A stretch of DNA of 64,000 nt from Streptomyces gossypii (lineage in GTDB: Bacteria; Actinomycetota; Actinomycetes; Streptomycetales; Streptomycetaceae). This document shows, piece after piece, positions 55,376 to 64,000 of the stretch. Location of the stretch: the NCBI RefSeq assembly GCF_025165795.1, contig NZ_JAJAGO010000010.1, positions 186,001 through 250,000 of the forward strand, given 5' to 3'. Under the pieces are notes generated by a model. It was not told the DNA's origin. It saw nothing but the letters and a program-made list of their open reading frames with translations, and did not search any database. How positions within the stretch are numbered: position 1 is the first letter of the stretch; the number at the start of each line of letters is the position of its first letter. The translations under genes and the position numbers were made by a program.

Positions 55376-56029
55376 GTGGAAAGCCTGCGCAGCGCCTACG
55401 CGACGACGGCCGGAGCGTCGGTACCCGCACCGGTCACGGTGCCCTTCACGGGGCGCGATCTGCGCGGTACGACGGCGGCCAGAACGCTCCTCTTCCCGGC
55501 GGGGGACCGGGTCGTGGTCTCCGGACTGCCCGGCAGCGGCAAATCGACGCTCATCCGCCGCACGGTCGCGGTGGTGGAGCGCTCGGTCAGCCGGATCGAC
55601 TCGCAGGACACCCGGGAGCGCTGGGCGCGGCGACTCCCCGGCTGGGTGCCGTATGTCGTCTACCGGCCGCTGGTCCGGTTGGCGCACTACGCCGTGCTGC
55701 GCAAGGCGCTTGCCTCGGGTGCCAGCGTGGTCGTGCACGACTGCGGCACCCAGAGCTGGGTGCGCCGCTGGCTGGCCGCCGACGCGCGGCGGCGCGGGCG
55801 CGGGCTCCATCTGGTGCTGCTGGACGTATCGGCGGACACCGCGCTGGCGGGCCAGGCCGAGCGGGGGCGCGGGGTCTCCGGATACGCGTTCGCACGGCAC
55901 CGGCGCGCGGTGGGGCGGCTGCTCACCGAGGCGGCGAAGGGGCAACTGCCGCCGGGCTGCGTCTCGGTGGTGCTGCTGGACCGGGATGCGGCCGGCGCGC
56001 TGTGCGGGGTGGCCTTCGAGGAGGCGTGA
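55376..56029 (+). CDS. P-loop NTPase (kinase-like AAA protein)
   Basis: A 217-residue ATP-binding protein. Walker A is VVSGLPGSGKSTLIRR at about residues 45-60, and VVVHDCGTQSWVRRW and VVLLDRDAAG are later strands, a layout like small adenylate-kinase/zeta-toxin-type P-loop kinases. GTG 55376 has GGGGAGG 7 bases upstream, better than the ATG at 55355. It is divergent from the gcv operon. The substrate is unknown; a small-molecule kinase is possible. Confidence 0.8.
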   Translation: MESLRSAYATTAGASVPAPVTVPFTGRDLRGTTAARTLLFPAGDRVVVSGLPGSGKSTLIRRTVAVVERSVSRIDSQDTRERWARRLPGWVPYVVYRPLVRLAHYAVLRKALASGASVVVHDCGTQSWVRRWLAADARRRGRGLHLVLLDVSADTALAGQAERGRGVSGYAFARHRRAVGRLLTEAAKGQLPPGCVSVVLLDRDAAGALCGVAFEEA

Positions 56030-56172
56030 CGGCTCAGACGGGGCATAAGGGCCCGAGGCCGGGCAGGCCCCGTCCGGCCTGGGCGCACGCGACCCGCCGC
56101 TCCACGAGGGTGCGGCGGGCCGTGTACGAGGACAGCTGCGGCTTTGGGGCGGGCCCGCCCCGGCGGCCTGCC

Positions 56173-56207
56173 GGCTGACCGCGCGCCGGGTCGACGCGCG
56201 GTCAGCC
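56173..56207 (-). terminator. Terminator overlapping the stop of the secreted protein
   Basis: GGCTGACCGCGCG and CGCGCGGTCAGCC form perfect 13-base arms around a nine-base loop. It sits at the convergent end of the secreted protein gene. Confidence 0.75.
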
Positions 56208-56894
56208 GGGGAGTCCGGCGATGCCGGAGTTCTGGGCGGCGTCCGGTGCCTGCTGCTGCGCCTGCTGCTGGTCCTGCTGCTGCGGGGCCTCCGAGATGTC
56301 GGGCAGCTCGGGCAGACCCTCCAGGCCGGGAGTGGGCAGCTGACCGCTGAAGACGACGGCGGTCAGGAAGTCGACGCTGGCCGACATCGTGGACTTCAGC
56401 TCGGCACGCACCTTCTTCAGCTCCGGCGTGCGCTGGCCGGGCGTCGTCTTGTCGGCCGGGGCGGACACCTCGACCAGTGCCTCGGCCTGCTTCTGCAACT
56501 GGTCCGCCGCCTTGGCGATCAGGTCCGCGGGCGCTCCGGCGGGTGCCGGTGCCGCCCGGTGGGCGGTGCCGCCGGCGATCGCCGCCTTCCGGACGTCGTC
56601 GATCGCCGTCCGCACCGCGGCGGTGTGCCTCTCGGCCTCTGCCTGCTGGAGCTTGCCCTGAGGGGACTGGAGTACGGCCGTGACCAGCTCGTTCACCGGC
56701 CTGAGTGCGGCGCTGGTGTCGCCCAGCAGCTCGTTCTGCGTAACGATCTCCCCGGTGCCGGGCAGGGGCGCCGGAGTCTGGACGGACGGGGAGACGGGCT
56801 CGGGGGCGGCGGCGAACGCGGCGGTCGCCGCGCCGGCTCCGCCGAGGGCGAGGGAGGCCGCGAGGGCCAGGGACGTCGTCTTGTTGACGCGCAT
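56202..56894 (-). CDS. Secreted hypothetical protein
   Basis: A 230-residue exported protein of unknown function. A clear signal peptide (TTSLALAASLALGGAGAATA) precedes a mostly helical mature region (NELVTAVLQSPQGKLQQAEA, DLIAKAADQLQKQAEALVEV), which could form a coiled bundle. The C-terminus has a glutamine-rich low-complexity stretch (QQQDQQQAQQQ). No lipobox or sortase motif. It is alone between terminator-like signals. I do not recognise the family. Confidence 0.8.
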   Translation of the reverse strand: MRVNKTTSLALAASLALGGAGAATAAFAAAPEPVSPSVQTPAPLPGTGEIVTQNELLGDTSAALRPVNELVTAVLQSPQGKLQQAEAERHTAAVRTAIDDVRKAAIAGGTAHRAAPAPAGAPADLIAKAADQLQKQAEALVEVSAPADKTTPGQRTPELKKVRAELKSTMSASVDFLTAVVFSGQLPTPGLEGLPELPDISEAPQQQDQQQAQQQAPDAAQNSGIAGLPG

Positions 56895-57075
56895 GGGACA
56901 TATCTTTCTGTGCGGTTGTAACGGGGACAGTCCTCACCTTTCGAGATGAACCCACACATCGCAACCGGTCGATCGCATTACGTGATCAAACGGGTGGCCC
57001 CTTGTCCCATGGCAGGTCGTGATCCAGCCAAGATCACTCGCCCTGACTCTCCTGAACACGCTCTAGGCTGGGCAC

Positions 57076-57846
57076 ATGACCATTCCGCACCAGTACGGGC
57101 CGGGCCATGGTGGCGGTTGGCCCGGCAACGAGCTGGAGGAGACCCTCGCGGCCTCCCTCACCGTCCCCAACGCGGGCGGCCGCCTGCTGGAGGTACTCGG
57201 GCGCAGCAGCGTGTGGGTGCCGCTGCCCGAGGGGGGCGGTCCGGACAGCCCGAACCTCGACCTGCCCACCGTTGAGCTGGGCGGGGCGCCGTACGTCCCC
57301 GTGTTCAGCTCGGAGCAGCAGTTCCTCCAGGTGGTCGGCGCACACATGTCCTTCAGCGTCGCGCCGGTGAGCGAGTTCGCACGCGGACTGCCGCCCCGGG
57401 TAGGCATCGCGGTGAACCCCGAGGGCACCGTCGGGGTGCCGCTCCCGCCGGACGCGGTGGCCGAGCTGTGCCGGGCCACGCCGGGTGCCCGGGTGCCCGG
57501 GATGGCCAGTGGCGCACGGGTCAGGCTCTACGAACCGGACTGGCAGGACGAGCCGGTGGACTTCCAGAACGCCGCGGCGGGAGAGTTCGCGGCGGTGCCG
57601 ACGGTGCGTACCGCCCGGCGTGCGCTGGCCAGCAGCGAGGGGGATCCGCCGGCGCTCTTCGTGGGCATAGAGCTGGACCTGCTGGATCCGGCGGCCCGGC
57701 AGTCCGCGCACGACGCGCTGGGGCGCGCGCTCGGGAGGGTGCCGGTGAAGTGGCCGGTGCAGTTGGTGCTGCTGGACGCCGCACAGGATCCGGTCGTCGA
57801 GTGGATGCGGCAGTGCGTGCGACCGTTCTTCTCACGGGAGCTGTAG
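57076..57846 (+). CDS. SseB-family protein, copy 1
   Basis: A 256-residue protein of the SseB family, first described as enhancing serine sensitivity in E. coli. The N-terminal domain is recognised from NELEETLAASLTVPNAGGRL, VWVPLPEG and YVPVFSSEQQFLQVVG, and SseB_C-like segments follow (PALFVGIELDLLDPAA; VQLVLLDAAQDPVVEWMRQC). No signal peptide. It is the first of two paralogues on this strand near the serine/glycine genes. Molecular function is unknown. Confidence 0.85.
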   Translation: MTIPHQYGPGHGGGWPGNELEETLAASLTVPNAGGRLLEVLGRSSVWVPLPEGGGPDSPNLDLPTVELGGAPYVPVFSSEQQFLQVVGAHMSFSVAPVSEFARGLPPRVGIAVNPEGTVGVPLPPDAVAELCRATPGARVPGMASGARVRLYEPDWQDEPVDFQNAAAGEFAAVPTVRTARRALASSEGDPPALFVGIELDLLDPAARQSAHDALGRALGRVPVKWPVQLVLLDAAQDPVVEWMRQCVRPFFSREL

Positions 57847-58078
57847 TGGCTGAGAGTCACCGGGCCTCGCACGGCCGACAATTCGCCGAGTATCCGCCGA
57901 GTACACGGTGAGTACGCCACGCCCTGTCTGCCGGGACTCGTAAGCTGGTTGGATGTCCACAGGGGCACGGCCGCGTGCCCGGGCCGATCGCGTGCACGCG
58001 GGCTCGGTCGGGCCAGGCCAGGCCACCGAGTGATGACCGGCATCGCGACTGAGCGACGACTTGAAGGGGGCGGCCCAC

Positions 58079-58849
58079 GTGAGCGCGGGTGAGAGCGTCG
58101 AACAGCTGCTGCGACAGGTGTCGCCCAGCCGGTACGACGTCTACGAGGCACTGCTGCACACCCTCGCCGAGGCCCGGCTCTGGATGCTGCTCTGGAACGG
58201 GCAGGCCGGCTCCCCGGACGCGCAGTACGGGAACATGGAGGTCGCGGGCCACGGCTACGCCCCCTGTGTGACCTCGGCGCAGGAGCTGGCGGCCTCCGGA
58301 TGGAACCGCGCACACGAGGTGATCGGCGGGCGGGAGATCGCGGCGGCCCTTTACCCCGACCGCTGGGGCATCTGGCTGAACCCGCACTCGCCCGGCGGGG
58401 GAGTGGGCGTCCCCTGGCTCGATCTGCGGCGCATCGTCTCCGGCCTCGACCGGCTGCCCGCCGGGCCCCTGCGGATTTCCGAACCATCCCTGGAGCTTTC
58501 GCAGTTCTATGCCCTGCTGATCCACAACGCCCACCGCACCCCGGCGGTGCGTTCGCTGCGCCGGGCCTGGGTGCAGCCCGCGCTGGGCTCGCCGTATCTG
58601 GCGATCGGCCTGGATCTCTATGACACCGGCCAGCCGTCCGTCGACTCCGTACGGTTGATGATGCAGCAGTCGATCGGCGCGGTGCCGGAGGGCCTGCCGG
58701 TGTCCAGTGTCGCCATGTCGGACGACCACGATCCGGTCACGATGTGGCTCCGCGCCCGCGCGCGGCCCTTCTTCGACCGGGACGCGCACGCCGGTGCGGT
58801 CCACGGAGTGGCGCCGGGCTACGGGTACGGTTACCCGCGCGCATACTGA
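58079..58849 (+). CDS. SseB-family-like protein, copy 2
   Basis: A 256-residue protein similar in layout to copy 1: a first domain with RLWMLLWNG and APCVTSAQELAASG, a central DRWGIWLNPHSPGGGVGVPW segment, and a C-terminal domain (PYLAIGLDLYD; DDHDPVTMWLRARARPFF) that closely matches the RPFFS end of copy 1. The N-terminal domain is more divergent. GTG 58079 has AAGGGGG 8 bases upstream. It ends in a glycine/tyrosine-rich tail. Function unknown. Confidence 0.75.
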   Translation: MSAGESVEQLLRQVSPSRYDVYEALLHTLAEARLWMLLWNGQAGSPDAQYGNMEVAGHGYAPCVTSAQELAASGWNRAHEVIGGREIAAALYPDRWGIWLNPHSPGGGVGVPWLDLRRIVSGLDRLPAGPLRISEPSLELSQFYALLIHNAHRTPAVRSLRRAWVQPALGSPYLAIGLDLYDTGQPSVDSVRLMMQQSIGAVPEGLPVSSVAMSDDHDPVTMWLRARARPFFDRDAHAGAVHGVAPGYGYGYPRAY

Positions 58850-59016
58850 TCAGGCGTGGTCAACGGTGACCAGAGCGTCTTGGCCCTCATGATCAAGGCG
58901 GACAGATACGGACTTTATCGTCAGTTTTTCACCGCTTATTAAAGATCTCCGTCCGTATAACGGAAACCCCCTGAAGACATCACAGTTGCGCATCCATTCA
59001 CCGGGAGGTCTGGCGA
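58850..59016 (+). promoter_or_regulatory. Promoter region of the opp operon
   Basis: A 167-base AT-enriched gap. ATACGGAC (58906-58913) and GTCCGTAT (58951-58958) are inverted repeats 37 bases apart flanking TTTATCGTCAGTTTTTCACC. These may be an operator and looped promoter. Confidence 0.5.
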
Positions 59017-59148
59017 GTGATCGTGAGCGCGATGAAGACTCCCGACCCATGGGCCGTCGGCCTTTTGTACGAACTGCAGGGAACTAGCCGCTACAGCGGC
59101 GGGCGTGGGCCGGCCACCGCCGGCCGAGAGGGGTCCTCACCACGATGA
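59017..59148 (+). CDS. Possible small leader ORF coupled to the opp permease
   Basis: A 43-codon frame from GTG 59017, with GGGAGG 10 bases upstream, encoding a peptide starting MIVSAMKTPDPWAVGLLYEL. Its TGA overlaps the ATG of the permease gene (ATGA), so ribosomes reading it would feed the permease start. No homology is recognised; it may be a translational leader rather than a functional protein. Confidence 0.45.
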   Translation: MIVSAMKTPDPWAVGLLYELQGTSRYSGGRGPATAGREGSSPR

Positions 59149-60143
59149 CGGCACCATTGCACGACACGGTTCCGGCCGAGACCGCGGACGCCGATGTCGC
59201 CGCTCGCGTGGCGAAGGACGCGGTGGAAGGCCGCTCGCTGGGCCGCATCGCGTGGACAAGGTTGAAACGCGACAAGCTGGCGGTAGCCGGCGGAGTGGTG
59301 GTCCTGAGCCTGATCCTGGTCGCGATCTTCGCGCCACTGATCACCAGCCTCGTCGGCCAGGAGCCGAACGAGTATCACCAGGACCTGATCGACCCGCTCT
59401 TCGGCACTCCGACCGGCTCGCTGGGCGGCATCAGCTCCGACCACCTGCTCGGTGTCGAGCCGGTCAACGGCCGCGACGTGTTCGCCCGGATCGTCTACGG
59501 CGCCCGGATCTCGCTGCTCGTCGGCTTCCTCTCCGCGATGGTCGCGGTCGTCCTCGGCACCGTCCTCGGCATCCTGGCGGGCTACTTCGGCGGCTGGCTC
59601 GACGCCCTGATCAGCCGGACCATGGACATGCTGCTGGCCTTCCCGCAGCTGCTCTTCATCATTTCGCTGATCGCGGTGATGCCCAACAAGCTGCTGGGCC
59701 TGGAGGGCACCGGGGTCCGCCTGCTGGTGATGATCCTGGTGATCGGCTTCTTCGGCTGGCCCTACATCGGCCGGATCGTGCGTGGCCAGACGCTGTCGCT
59801 CCGCGAACGCGAGTACGTCGAAGCGGCCCGCAGCCTCGGCGCGGGCAGGCGCTACATCCTGTTCAAGGAACTGCTTCCCAACCTGATCGCGCCGATCACC
59901 GTCTACACGACGCTGATGATCCCCACCAACATCCTCACCGAGGCGGCCCTCAGCTTCCTCGGGGCCGGTGTCAAACCACCGACCGCCTCCTGGGGCCAGA
60001 TGCTCAATACCGCGGTCCGGTATTACCAGGAGGATCCGATGTACATGGTGGTACCAGGCGTCGCGATCTTCATCACCGTGCTTGCCTTCAACCTCTTCGG
60101 CGACGGCGTACGCGACGCGCTCGACCCGAAGGGCACCCGCTGA
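59145..60143 (+). CDS. Oligopeptide ABC transporter permease (OppC type)
   Basis: A 332-residue permease with the OppC N-terminal segment (AWTRLKRDKLAVAGGVVVLS) and a C-terminal BPD domain with six hydrophobic helices. The EAA loop is YVEAARSLGAGRRYILFKEL. TEAALSFLGAGVKPPTASWG is typical of dipeptide permeases. Translation may be coupled to a short leader frame. In this operon the C-type permease comes first, then the binding protein, the B-type permease and an ATPase. Confidence 0.92.
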   Translation: MTAPLHDTVPAETADADVAARVAKDAVEGRSLGRIAWTRLKRDKLAVAGGVVVLSLILVAIFAPLITSLVGQEPNEYHQDLIDPLFGTPTGSLGGISSDHLLGVEPVNGRDVFARIVYGARISLLVGFLSAMVAVVLGTVLGILAGYFGGWLDALISRTMDMLLAFPQLLFIISLIAVMPNKLLGLEGTGVRLLVMILVIGFFGWPYIGRIVRGQTLSLREREYVEAARSLGAGRRYILFKELLPNLIAPITVYTTLMIPTNILTEAALSFLGAGVKPPTASWGQMLNTAVRYYQEDPMYMVVPGVAIFITVLAFNLFGDGVRDALDPKGTR

Positions 60144-60210
60144 CCCCCTCAATGCCCTACCCCGGCCCGGCGCTACGTCCGGTCCGTGACAACTCGGAGG
60201 ATGCGACATC

Positions 60211-61980
60211 GTGAGATCTCTAGGCACATCGAGGCGCCGAAGCGCCGCGGCGTCAGCCGTAGTAGTCGCGGCCCTGCTGACCACAGCGGCATGCGGCGGC
60301 GGCGACAGCGACAACGGCGACGGTGACGGCGGCGGAAAAGGCACCGGCTTCAACGCGGCGGTCGACAAGGTCGCCAACCCGTCGGACAAGAAGGGCGGCA
60401 CGCTGAAGTTCATCGGCGTGCAGGACGCCGACTCCTGGGACACCACCCGGGGTTACTACGGCTTCGCCTGGAACTTCATGCGCTACTACTCGCGCCAGCT
60501 GGTGACGCCCGCGGCGGTGCCGGGCGAGGGCGGCCTGGAGCTGAAGCCGGACCTGGCCAAGAGCACGGCGAAGGTCAGCGAAGACGGCAAGACCTACACG
60601 TACGAGCTCAAGGACGGCATCACCTGGCAGGATGGCAAGCCCATCACGGCCCAGGACATCAAGTACGGCATCGAGCGCCAGTGGGCACAGGACGTGCTCT
60701 CCGGCGGACCGGTCCACGTGAAGAACACCCTGGACCCCGAGGGCAAGTACAAGGGCCCCTACAAGGACCCGGGTGGCCTCGACGCGATCCAGACGCCGGA
60801 CGACAAGACGATCGTCTTCAAGCTGCCCAAGGCGAACAGCGACTTCGAGCAGATGCTCTCGATGACCTCCTCGTCGCCGGTTCCCAAGGCCAAGGACACC
60901 AAGTCGAAGTACGGCCTGTCGCCGTTCTCGAGCGGCCCGTACAAGTTCAAGGAGTACTCGCCGAACAAGAAGCTGGTGCTCGTCCGCAACGAGAACTGGA
61001 AGCGCTCCACGGACACCGTCCGCAAGGCACTTCCGGGCAAGATCACGGTCACCCTGATCTCCAACCCCGATGAGCTGGACAAGCGGCTCATCAGCGGTGA
61101 CTACGACGTCGACCTCAACGCCACCGGCCTCAGCCCGGCCGGCCGCGCCTCCGCTCTGAAGGAGCACAAGGGGAACGTCGACAACCCGGAGACCGGCTTC
61201 ATCCGCTACGCGGCGTTCCCGCAGTCGGTCAAGCCGTTCGACGACATCCACTGCCGCAAGGCGGCCATATACGGTTCGGATCACAAGTCGATCCAGACCG
61301 CGCGTGGCGGCCCGATGGGCGGCGGGGACATCGGCACCAACATGCTGCCGCCCGTGGTCCCGGGCTCCGACACCTCCTACGACCCGTACGGTCTGGCCAA
61401 GAACGACGGCGCGGCCAACGTGGAGAAGGCCAAGGAGGAGCTCAAGAAGTGCGGTAAGCCGAACGGCTTCAAGACCACCATCGCCGTCCGCAACAACAAG
61501 GACGTCGAGGTCGACACCGCCGAGGCGATGCAGGCGTCGCTGAAGAAGGTCGGCATCGAGGCCCAGATCGACGAGTACGACGGCGCGCAGATCGCCGGCA
61601 TCGTCGGTAACCCGAAGGTCGTCAAGAAGAAGAACTACGGCATCATCGTGATGGGCTGGGGCCCGGACTTCAACTCGGTCCAGGGTTACGGCAAGCCGCT
61701 GTGGCACAGCGTCAACATCCTGCCCAACGGCAACAACAACTTCTCCGAGATCGACGAGCCGAAGATCGACAAGGCGTTCGAGAAGTTCGAGGCCGAGCTG
61801 GACGAGGACAAGGCGGCGGAGATCGCCTCCTCGATCAACAAGCAGGTGATGGAGGGCGCGTACTACCTGCCCTTCACCTTCGAGAAGATGCTCACCTGGC
61901 GCTCGAGCCGACTGACCAACGCCTACTCCACCTACGCCTACAGCGGGCAGTACGACTACGCCTCGCTGGGCGTGAAGTAA
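60211..61980 (+). CDS. Oligopeptide ABC transporter binding lipoprotein
   Basis: A 589-residue family 5 solute-binding protein. The signal ends in a lipobox (LLTTAACGGG), so it is a membrane-anchored lipoprotein. DGITWQDGKPITAQDIKYGI and SPFSSGPYKFKEYSPNKK are hallmark SBP_bac_5 segments. It captures peptides for the flanking permeases. GTG 60211 is the start. Confidence 0.94.
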   Translation: MRSLGTSRRRSAAASAVVVAALLTTAACGGGDSDNGDGDGGGKGTGFNAAVDKVANPSDKKGGTLKFIGVQDADSWDTTRGYYGFAWNFMRYYSRQLVTPAAVPGEGGLELKPDLAKSTAKVSEDGKTYTYELKDGITWQDGKPITAQDIKYGIERQWAQDVLSGGPVHVKNTLDPEGKYKGPYKDPGGLDAIQTPDDKTIVFKLPKANSDFEQMLSMTSSSPVPKAKDTKSKYGLSPFSSGPYKFKEYSPNKKLVLVRNENWKRSTDTVRKALPGKITVTLISNPDELDKRLISGDYDVDLNATGLSPAGRASALKEHKGNVDNPETGFIRYAAFPQSVKPFDDIHCRKAAIYGSDHKSIQTARGGPMGGGDIGTNMLPPVVPGSDTSYDPYGLAKNDGAANVEKAKEELKKCGKPNGFKTTIAVRNNKDVEVDTAEAMQASLKKVGIEAQIDEYDGAQIAGIVGNPKVVKKKNYGIIVMGWGPDFNSVQGYGKPLWHSVNILPNGNNNFSEIDEPKIDKAFEKFEAELDEDKAAEIASSINKQVMEGAYYLPFTFEKMLTWRSSRLTNAYSTYAYSGQYDYASLGVK

Positions 61981-62095
61981 CCGACCGCCGGCACACCCGC
62001 CAATAGGCACGAAGGGCAGGTGAGGGCCGCGGCGGTGGCCCGGGCACCTCTGGACGATCTCCGGAGGTGCCCGGGCCCCCGCAGGGCCGAGAGCA

Positions 62096-63094
62096 GTGCT
62101 CACATACCTGATCAGGCGGCTGTTCGCCGCCGCAGTGATGCTGGTCGTCATCGTTCTGGTGGTCTTCAGCATCTTCTTCCTGATTCCCAAGTGGACCGGT
62201 GTGGACCCGGCCACGATGTATGTCGGGAAGGCGTCCGACGCAGCGGCACTGGAAGGCATTCGACAGAAACTCGGCCTGGACGACCCGATCCTTGTCCAGC
62301 TCTTCGAGTTCTTCAAGGCAATCTTCGTCGGCCGTGACTACACAAGCGCCGGGTCGACGACCAGGTGCGACGCGCCCTGCTTCGGGTACTCCTTCAAGAC
62401 CGAGCAGGCAATCTGGCCCGTGCTGACCGACCGCTTCCCGGTCACCTTCGGCCTGGCCATCGGCGCGGCCGTCATCTGGCTGATCATCGGGCTCACCGCC
62501 GGAGTGCTCTCCGCCCTCCGCCGCGGCAGCATCTGGGACCGCGCGTCGATGACCGTCGCCCTCGCGGGCGTCTCGCTGCCGATCTACTTCACCGGTCTGA
62601 TCTCCCTCGCGATCTTCTCCTACGGGCTCGGCTGGGTCAGTAACGAGTACACGCCGATCGAGGAGAGTTTCCCCGACTGGTTCAGCGGGATGATCCTGCC
62701 CTGGGTGACGCTGGCGTTCCTCTTCGGCGCCATGTACGCCCGGCTCACCAGAGCCACGATGCTGGAAGTCATGGGTGAGGACTACATCCGTACGGCGCGG
62801 GCCAAGGGCGTACGGGAGATGGTCGTCATCCGCAAGCACGCGATGCGCTCCACCATGACCCCGATCATCACCCTGCTGGGTGTGGATCTGGGCATGCTGA
62901 TGGGCAACGCGATCCTGACGGAGACGACGTTCTCCCTTCCCGGCCTCGGTCAGGCGGTACTCAAGGCGATCGGCGAGCGCGACCTGCCGGTGATCCTCGG
63001 AGTCACCCTGATCACGGCCACCGCTGTGGTTGTCGCGAACCTCGTCGTGGACATTCTCTACAGCGTGATCGACCCCCGAGTGAGGCTCGCATGA
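62096..63094 (+). CDS. Oligopeptide ABC transporter permease (OppB type)
   Basis: A 332-residue permease. The N-terminal TYLIRRLFAAAVMLVVIVLV is the OppB first helix, and the BPD domain carries an EAA-like loop (VMGEDYIRTARAKGVREMVV). Downstream PIITLLGVDLGMLMGNAILT and TTFSLPGLGQAVL are classic. Its stop overlaps the ATPase start by ATGA. It pairs with the OppC-type permease. Confidence 0.93.
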   Translation: MLTYLIRRLFAAAVMLVVIVLVVFSIFFLIPKWTGVDPATMYVGKASDAAALEGIRQKLGLDDPILVQLFEFFKAIFVGRDYTSAGSTTRCDAPCFGYSFKTEQAIWPVLTDRFPVTFGLAIGAAVIWLIIGLTAGVLSALRRGSIWDRASMTVALAGVSLPIYFTGLISLAIFSYGLGWVSNEYTPIEESFPDWFSGMILPWVTLAFLFGAMYARLTRATMLEVMGEDYIRTARAKGVREMVVIRKHAMRSTMTPIITLLGVDLGMLMGNAILTETTFSLPGLGQAVLKAIGERDLPVILGVTLITATAVVVANLVVDILYSVIDPRVRLA

Positions 63095-64000
63095 CAGACC
63101 TCAGCAAGACCGACGCGGCCGTCGCCGAGCCGGCGGCCGCGGGCTCGCCCGCACCGAGCGCGTTCCTCGAAGTCCGGGACCTGAAGATCCACTTCCCGAC
63201 CGACGACGGTGTCGTCAAGTCCGTCGACGGCCTCTCCTTCCAACTGGAGAAGGGCAAGACGCTCGGCATCGTGGGCGAGTCGGGCTCGGGCAAGTCGGTC
63301 ACCTCGCTCGGCATCATGGGCCTGCACACGGTGGGCCAGTACGGCCGCCAGAAGGCGAAGATCTCCGGTGAGATCTGGCTCGAGGGCAAGGAGCTGCTGA
63401 CTGCCGACGCCAACGAGGTGCGCAGGCTGCGCGGCCGCGAGATGGCGATGATCTTCCAGGACCCGCTGTCGGCCCTGCACCCGTACTTCACCATCGGCAA
63501 GCAGATCATCGAGGCTTACCGGATCCACCACGACGTCGACAAGAAGGTGGCTCGCAAGCGGGCCATCGAGATGCTCGACCGGGTCGGCATCCCGCAGCCG
63601 AACCAGCGGGTGGACAGCTATCCGCACGAGTTCTCGGGGGGTATGCGGCAGCGCGCGATGATCGCCATGTCGCTGGTCAACAACCCCGAGCTGCTGATCG
63701 CGGACGAGCCGACGACCGCCCTGGACGTCACCGTCCAGGCGCAGATCCTGGACTTGATCCGGGATCTGCAGAAGGAGTTCGGCTCCGCGGTCATCGTCAT
63801 CACCCACGACCTGGGCGTCGTCGCCGAGCTGGCCGACGACATCCTGGTGATGTACGGCGGCCGGTGCGTAGAGCGGGGCACGGCCGACAAGGTCTTCTAC
63901 GAGCCGAAGCACCCCTACACCTGGGGCCTGCTCGGCTCGATGCCCCGCATAGACCGGGAGCGGACGGAGCGTCTCAACCCGGTCAAGGGTTCCCCGCCCA
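63091..64000 (+). CDS. Oligopeptide ABC transporter ATPase (OppD type), partial
   Basis: The frame runs off the window with 303 codons visible. Walker A is GIVGESGSGKSVTSLGIMGL, the Q-loop is MIFQDPLSALHPYF, the signature is EFSGGMRQRAMIAMSL, Walker B is LLIADEPTTALDVTVQ, and the H-loop is VIVITHDLGVVAEL. The oligopeptide/dipeptide C-terminal domain begins near residue 260 (PKHPYTWGLLGSMPRI). An OppF-type second ATPase probably follows outside the window. Confidence 0.94.
   Translation, partial: MTDLSKTDAAVAEPAAAGSPAPSAFLEVRDLKIHFPTDDGVVKSVDGLSFQLEKGKTLGIVGESGSGKSVTSLGIMGLHTVGQYGRQKAKISGEIWLEGKELLTADANEVRRLRGREMAMIFQDPLSALHPYFTIGKQIIEAYRIHHDVDKKVARKRAIEMLDRVGIPQPNQRVDSYPHEFSGGMRQRAMIAMSLVNNPELLIADEPTTALDVTVQAQILDLIRDLQKEFGSAVIVITHDLGVVAELADDILVMYGGRCVERGTADKVFYEPKHPYTWGLLGSMPRIDRERTERLNPVKGSPP

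Overview
This window is chromosomal DNA of a Streptomyces-type actinomycete. The base composition is very GC-rich and G/C dominates codon third positions. GTG and TTG starts and 4-base ATGA gene overlaps are common. DUF397/XRE pairs, SARP and BldA-style TTA codons, a mycothiol-type isomerase family and large families of TetR, GntR, LysR and XRE regulators all fit that genus. No tRNA, rRNA, phage or integrase was recognised.

Layout. 1-4.3 kb: a partial SDR, a GNAT acetyltransferase, an imine-reductase-family enzyme divergent from its probable TetR repressor (two identical operators), and a Sir2 deacylase. 4.4-8.6 kb: a regulatory block (DUF6415-like protein, XRE-TPR regulator, SLOG-fold protein, DUF397 protein, XRE/DUF5753 regulator, anti-sigma-type ATPase), with TTA codons in two genes. 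8.7-9.06 kb: a short orphan type I-E CRISPR array. 9.1-14.2 kb: ABM monooxygenase, AraC-GyrI regulator, DinB-like protein, isochorismatase-like hydrolase, and an MFS transporter divergent from a LysR regulator. 14.4-16.8 kb: a Ser/Thr kinase fused to an Hsp70. 16.9-20.5 kb: methyltransferase, macrolide-type glycosyltransferase, DUF1992 protein, TetR. 20.5-26.7 kb: a GntR-controlled sialidase, sugar ABC importer and PhyH dioxygenase operon. 26.7-32 kb: a maleylpyruvate-isomerase-like protein, an RHH regulator with DUF4097 and a DrrAB-like ABC exporter, and a secreted S1 protease.

33-49.6 kb is the most interesting part: a compact amino-group carrier protein (AmCP) biosynthetic cluster. A LysW-like carrier with the EDWGE tail, a LysX-like ligase, an ArgC/LysY-like reductase and a kinase fused to a LysK-like deacylase frame a protected glutamate-to-semialdehyde pathway. 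A two-subunit transketolase and a DegT aminotransferase then probably extend and aminate the semialdehyde to a seven-carbon diamino-dihydroxy acid of the DADH type, known from vazabitide-class AmCP pathways. A shrunken DegT-like protein without the PLP lysine is encoded immediately before the true aminotransferase and overlaps it. An APC transporter ends the operon. An atypical SDR, a YCII-LuxR fusion regulator, a large SARP-NB-ARC-TPR regulator and a small secreted repeat peptide follow. No NRPS or PKS gene is visible, so the product may be a free amino acid or a cyclised derivative. TTA codons in the SARP and the transporter suggest bldA-dependent timing.

49.8-64 kb returns to conserved core genome: tautomerase; sdaA-glyA-gcvH-gcvT behind a tandem glycine riboswitch; a P-loop protein; a secreted protein; two SseB-family proteins; and an oligopeptide ABC transporter (opp) operon that runs off the right edge.
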